The position numbers and the translations under genes were made by a program. DNA of 10,320 bases from Acidocella sp. 35-58-6 (GTDB lineage Bacteria > Pseudomonadota > Alphaproteobacteria > Acetobacterales > Acetobacteraceae). Under the pieces are notes generated by a model. That model saw nothing but the letters and a program-made list of their open reading frames with translations, did no database searches and was not told where the DNA came from. Shown piece after piece: positions 7,352 to 10,320 of this stretch. The DNA lies in NCBI GenBank assembly GCA_002281005.1, contig NCFD01000017.1, positions 1 to 10,320 on the forward strand, written 5' to 3'. Each line of letters starts with the position of its first letter. The stretch's first letter is position 1.

Positions 7352-8646
7352 ATTACGCTCAGGTTTTTCATAACCAGCGGTTCGCTGTTGTGGGGCTCGG
7401 CAAAGCCGGGCTACCAGCCGCACGCGCGTTAAAAGCCTTGGGCGCTGAAGTTTACGTGTGGGACGATTTTGCCCCTTCACGCGATGCCGCTGAAGGCTTT
7501 ACCGTGATGCGCCCGCACGATATCGGCAAGCCGCTTGATGCGCTGGTGTTATCGCCGGGCATTCCGCACAAATTGCCCACCCCGCATCCCGAAGCAGCGT
7601 GGGCTTTGGCCAATCATATCGCCATCCTCACTGACGCTGAACTGCTGTATCGCGCCGTTCGCGGCTCCGGCAGCAAGGCAAAGTTCGTCGGCATCACCGG
7701 TACCAACGGCAAATCCACCACCACAGCACTGCTCGCGCATATTCTGGATATCGCAAAAATTCCCAACGCCGCCGGCGCAAATCTCGGCCCGGCCGCGTTG
7801 TCGTTGCCGCTGCTGCCGGATGACGGCGTGTATGTCCTGGAAATGTCGAGCTACATGCTGGAGCGCCTCGTTGAAACCCGCTTCGATGTCGCGATTATGC
7901 TGAACCTCTCCCCCGATCATCTCGACCGTCATGGCGACATGGCTGGCTACGCCTTGGCCAAACGCGAAATTTTTAGCCGCCAGAGCGCTGATTGCACGGC
8001 GATTGTCGGTATGGACGATCCTGAATCCCGCGCCATGGCATCGTGGCTTCATACGCAGCCAGCGAAAATTGTTAAAATATCTGCAAAAACGCACATTGTC
8101 GGCGAAGCCCGCGCTCTACCAGGTGCTCACAACGCTCAGAATGCCGCTGCCGCCACGGCCGCAGCGCGGGCTTTGGGTGTTTCAGAGACGGCCATCGCTG
8201 AGGGTATCCGCAGCTATCCCGGCTTGCCGCATCGGCAAGCGCAAATCGCCGATATTCACGGTATCCGCTTCATCAACGATAGCAAAGCCACCAACGCCGA
8301 TGCTGCCTCTCGCGCCATGGATTGCTACGATCATTTCATCTGGATCGCGGGTGGCATTGCCAAGGCCGGCGGCATTGAGTCGCTGGCTCCGCTATTTCCC
8401 CGCATCCGCAAAGCATTTCTGATCGGCCAGGACGCCGCATCATTCGCGCAAGCCCTGAACAAGCATAACATCCCTAACGACATCGTCGGAACACTCGACG
8501 ATGCCGTACCGCTCGCGCACCAGGCCGCCCGCGCGACAGGAACCGAAATCGTATTGCTCTCGCCCGCCGCCGCCAGTTTCGACCAATTCAGCAGCTTCGA
8601 GCAGCGCGGTGATTATTTCACATCTCTCGCAAAGGCGATAGTGTAA
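7348..8646 (+). CDS. murD: UDP-N-acetylmuramoyl-L-alanine--D-glutamate ligase MurD
   Basis: MurD is the cytoplasmic ATP-dependent ligase that adds D-glutamate to UDP-MurNAc-L-Ala. ATG 7348 overlaps the mraY stop as ATGA and gives 432 residues, the normal size. The frame stays open further upstream, but that part only shadows mraY. The N-terminal Rossmann-like domain starts at [25 protein letters not shown] is the next family block. The P-loop is G118-TNGKSTTT with Lys122. E165-MSSYMLE and [11 protein letters not shown] carry the Mg-binding region. Lys205 in [10 protein letters not shown] matches the carbamylated lysine. [24 protein letters not shown] and [20 protein letters not shown] mark the C-terminal domain. 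One oddity is Met170 where the family motif (E. coli ELSSFQLE) has Gln. The TAA stop overlaps ftsW as TAATG. Confidence 0.97.
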   Translation: MNYAQVFHNQRFAVVGLGKAGLPAARALKALGAEVYVWDDFAPSRDAAEGFTVMRPHDIGKPLDALVLSPGIPHKLPTPHPEAAWALANHIAILTDAELLYRAVRGSGSKAKFVGITGTNGKSTTTALLAHILDIAKIPNAAGANLGPAALSLPLLPDDGVYVLEMSSYMLERLVETRFDVAIMLNLSPDHLDRHGDMAGYALAKREIFSRQSADCTAIVGMDDPESRAMASWLHTQPAKIVKISAKTHIVGEARALPGAHNAQNAAAATAAARALGVSETAIAEGIRSYPGLPHRQAQIADIHGIRFINDSKATNADAASRAMDCYDHFIWIAGGIAKAGGIESLAPLFPRIRKAFLIGQDAASFAQALNKHNIPNDIVGTLDDAVPLAHQAARATGTEIVLLSPAAASFDQFSSFEQRGDYFTSLAKAIV

Positions 8647-9767
8647 TGGCGAGCGTTTCCCGCACCGATACATCCGTCCTTGGCCGCTGGTGGTGGAGCG
8701 TTGATCGCGTCACGTTGCTGGCGCTGAGTATGCTCATTGGCATTGGATACGTGCTGGCCCTAGCAGCAACCCCAGGGCTGACGATGCGCATCACCGACCC
8801 ACATACCATGGCGATGATCAAGCAGATCATTTTCCTGGGCATGGGTGGAGCCACCATGCTGGCGATGTCGATGCTGTCGTTGCGGCAGGTCAAGCTCGCG
8901 GCTCTTGGTATGGGAATCATATTTTTCCTCCTCACTGGCTTCACACTTTTGCACGGTGTCGAGGTGGACGGTGCGCACCGCTGGATCGCGCTACCGGGTT
9001 TCACCATTCAACCGAGTGAATTTTTGCGCCCGGCCTTCATCATCATCTCCGGCTGGTTGATCGCCGAGTCCCGCCGCACGCCTGGTTTCCCCGGCAAGCG
9101 TGCCGCTCTGGGTTTCTTTTTACTCACAGCCCTGCTGCTAAAAATGCAACCCGACATCGGCATGACCTTTCTGTTCACCATGGTCATCTTCACCCAGTTC
9201 TATCTTGACGGCCTGGACATGAAATGGGTGTTCGTTGCCGCCTTGGTCGTATTGGCAGCCCTCGTCGCCGCCTTCATCTTCATCCCGCATGTGCACACCC
9301 GCGTGATGCTGTATTGGCATCCTACAAAAACCAGCGCGTATCAGGCCATCACCGCGCTTTCAGCCTTCGGTAATGGTGGATTACTCGGCCTCGGTCCAGG
9401 CGAGGGCCAGGTCAAACACTTCCTCCCCGATGCCCGCGCCGACTTCGTGTTCGCTGTGGCCGGTGAAGAATTTGGCCTGTTGTTCTGCGCCTTTATCATT
9501 CTGGTCTTTGGCGTGGTGGTTGTCCGCGCGATGGTGCGTTTGTTGGCTGAGCCAAATTTATTCGTGGTACTTGCTGGCGGAGGCTTGATTGTAGGCTTTG
9601 GCCTGCAGGCTTTTGTGAATATGGCCTCATCATTATCCCTGATCCCCACCAAGGGCATGACCTTACCTTTCATCTCCTACGGCGGCAGTTCCGTTCTCGC
9701 GATCTCAATTCAAATGGGTTTCTTGCTGGCGCTCACACGCAAACGCCATCTGGCGGATTACTCATGA
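8646..9767 (+). CDS. ftsW: Septal peptidoglycan glycosyltransferase FtsW (SEDS family)
   Basis: FtsW is the SEDS-family polytopic membrane enzyme that polymerises lipid II into septal glycan strands in complex with FtsI. The 373-residue protein is largely hydrophobic, consistent with about ten membrane segments. A short cytoplasmic N-terminus (LGRWWWSVDR) precedes the first. SEDS blocks visible are GAHRWIALPGFTIQPSE, KMQPDIGMT, GLGPGEGQVKHFLPDARADF with Asp266 at the position of the catalytic aspartate, VAGEEFG, and MTLPFISYGGSS. Location in the dcw cluster between murD and murG indicates FtsW rather than the elongation paralogue RodA. ATG 8646 overlaps the murD stop by one base. AAAGG at 8631-8635 gives a plausible Shine-Dalgarno sequence 10 bases upstream. 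Confidence 0.97.
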   Translation: MASVSRTDTSVLGRWWWSVDRVTLLALSMLIGIGYVLALAATPGLTMRITDPHTMAMIKQIIFLGMGGATMLAMSMLSLRQVKLAALGMGIIFFLLTGFTLLHGVEVDGAHRWIALPGFTIQPSEFLRPAFIIISGWLIAESRRTPGFPGKRAALGFFLLTALLLKMQPDIGMTFLFTMVIFTQFYLDGLDMKWVFVAALVVLAALVAAFIFIPHVHTRVMLYWHPTKTSAYQAITALSAFGNGGLLGLGPGEGQVKHFLPDARADFVFAVAGEEFGLLFCAFIILVFGVVVVRAMVRLLAEPNLFVVLAGGGLIVGFGLQAFVNMASSLSLIPTKGMTLPFISYGGSSVLAISIQMGFLLALTRKRHLADYS

Positions 9768-9773
9768 GAGGTG
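9768..9773 (+). promoter_or_regulatory. Ribosome binding site of murG
   Basis: GAGGTG is a close match to the anti-Shine-Dalgarno complement and sits 5 bases before the GTG at 9779. It favours GTG 9779 over the in-frame ATG at 9764, which overlaps the ftsW stop. The resulting protein start MKPIIIAAGGTGGH also matches the usual beginning of MurG. Confidence 0.65.
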
Positions 9774-9778
9774 CTCAG

Positions 9779-10320
9779 GTGAAACCCATCATCATCGCAG
9801 CGGGCGGTACTGGCGGGCATTTTTTCCCAGCCGAAGCCCTGGCTGCTGAACTGATGAAGCGCGGCGAACGGGTTGTGCTGATAACTGATTCCCGTTCGGG
9901 CGGCCTTAATTCTACGGTATTTGAAAAAGCCGAACGTCATGTTGTCGCAGGTGCCGGCCTATCGGGGCGCAGTCTCGGCAGCGCCATGCGCGGCGTGGTG
10001 GCTTTGCTGCGCGGCATTCGTCAGGCGCACGCCCTTATGGCTGGCCTCAACCCAGGCGTTGTTGTGGCATTCGGTGGTTATCCAGCCATTCCGCCGGTCA
10101 TCGCCGCGCGTTTTATGCGCCAGCGCCCGATGATTTTCCTGCACGAGCAAAATGCCGTGCTGGGCAGGGCCAATCGTTTGCTCGCCTATTTCAGCGATCA
10201 ACTGGCGCTGACATTTACAAAAACCGAGAAAATCCCTGCAGGTAAAAAAACCATTATCCTAGGCAATCCGGTTCGCCCCGCCATCGCAGCACTTTATCTG
10301 CAAGGCTATCAAGCGCCTTC
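9779..10320 (+). CDS. murG: UDP-GlcNAc:lipid I N-acetylglucosaminyltransferase MurG, 3'-truncated
   Basis: MurG is a peripheral inner-membrane GT-B glycosyltransferase that adds GlcNAc to lipid I, giving lipid II. Only the first ~180 of about 360 residues are present; the frame is open to the window edge, so the gene continues downstream. The acceptor-binding N-terminal domain shows the first glycine loop G9-GTGGH14 followed by FFPAEALA, then AFGGYPAIPP (residues 97-106), H122-EQNAVLGRANRLLA and GNPVRPAI. The donor-binding C-terminal domain lies outside the window. GTG 9779 is chosen because of the Shine-Dalgarno sequence and homology; ATG 9764 would add MRGAQ and overlap ftsW as ATGA. Ala97 stands where GFGGY is usual, a minor variation. 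Position after ftsW is standard for the cluster. Confidence 0.96.
   Translation, partial: MKPIIIAAGGTGGHFFPAEALAAELMKRGERVVLITDSRSGGLNSTVFEKAERHVVAGAGLSGRSLGSAMRGVVALLRGIRQAHALMAGLNPGVVVAFGGYPAIPPVIAARFMRQRPMIFLHEQNAVLGRANRLLAYFSDQLALTFTKTEKIPAGKKTIILGNPVRPAIAALYLQGYQAP

Overview
This window is an internal segment of a division and cell wall (dcw) gene cluster. It carries nine genes, all on the + strand, in the order rsmH (5'-truncated), ftsL, ftsI, murE, murF, mraY, murD, ftsW, murG (3'-truncated). The content points to an alphaproteobacterium. FtsL is of the alphaproteobacterial kind, MurE carries the meso-diaminopimelate (DNPR) signature, MurG has the GGTGGHFFPAEAL start, and most of the window is GC-rich. 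The sequence style suggests Acetobacteraceae (Acidocella/Acidiphilium-like), but that family placement is a judgement from memory and is not proven here.

Layout: 2-733 is the C-terminal part of the 16S rRNA methyltransferase RsmH. 730-1506 encodes FtsL with an unusually long Pro/Ala-rich periplasmic tail. 1503-3530 encodes the septal transpeptidase FtsI (PBP3), also with a Pro-rich C-terminal tail. 3508-4917 and 4914-6263 encode MurE and MurF, which complete the stem peptide. 6263-7351 encodes MraY, which makes lipid I. 7348-8646 encodes MurD, which adds D-Glu. 8646-9767 encodes FtsW, the septal glycan polymerase. 9779-10320 is the first ~180 residues of MurG, which makes lipid II. There is no non-coding stretch longer than about 11 bases, and I see no RNA gene, mobile element, CRISPR array or terminator.

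The genes work as one pathway. MurD, MurE and MurF build UDP-MurNAc-pentapeptide in the cytoplasm. MraY and MurG convert it to lipid II at the inner membrane face. FtsW polymerises lipid II and FtsI crosslinks it at the septum, with FtsL as a bitopic divisome scaffold. Almost every junction is a 1-4 base stop/start overlap (ATGA, TTGA or TAATG), so the whole stretch is very probably one translationally coupled operon. Its promoter lies upstream of the window, where mraZ is usual, and it probably continues downstream into murC, murB, ddl, ftsQ, ftsA and ftsZ.

I found no new biological system. The points worth a second look are modest: long low-complexity periplasmic tails on both FtsL and FtsI, an AT-rich rare-codon patch inside rsmH, a G7 tract in the ftsL tail, a Met where MurD usually has Gln, small departures from motif in MurF and MurG, and uncertain non-ATG starts for ftsI, murE and murG.
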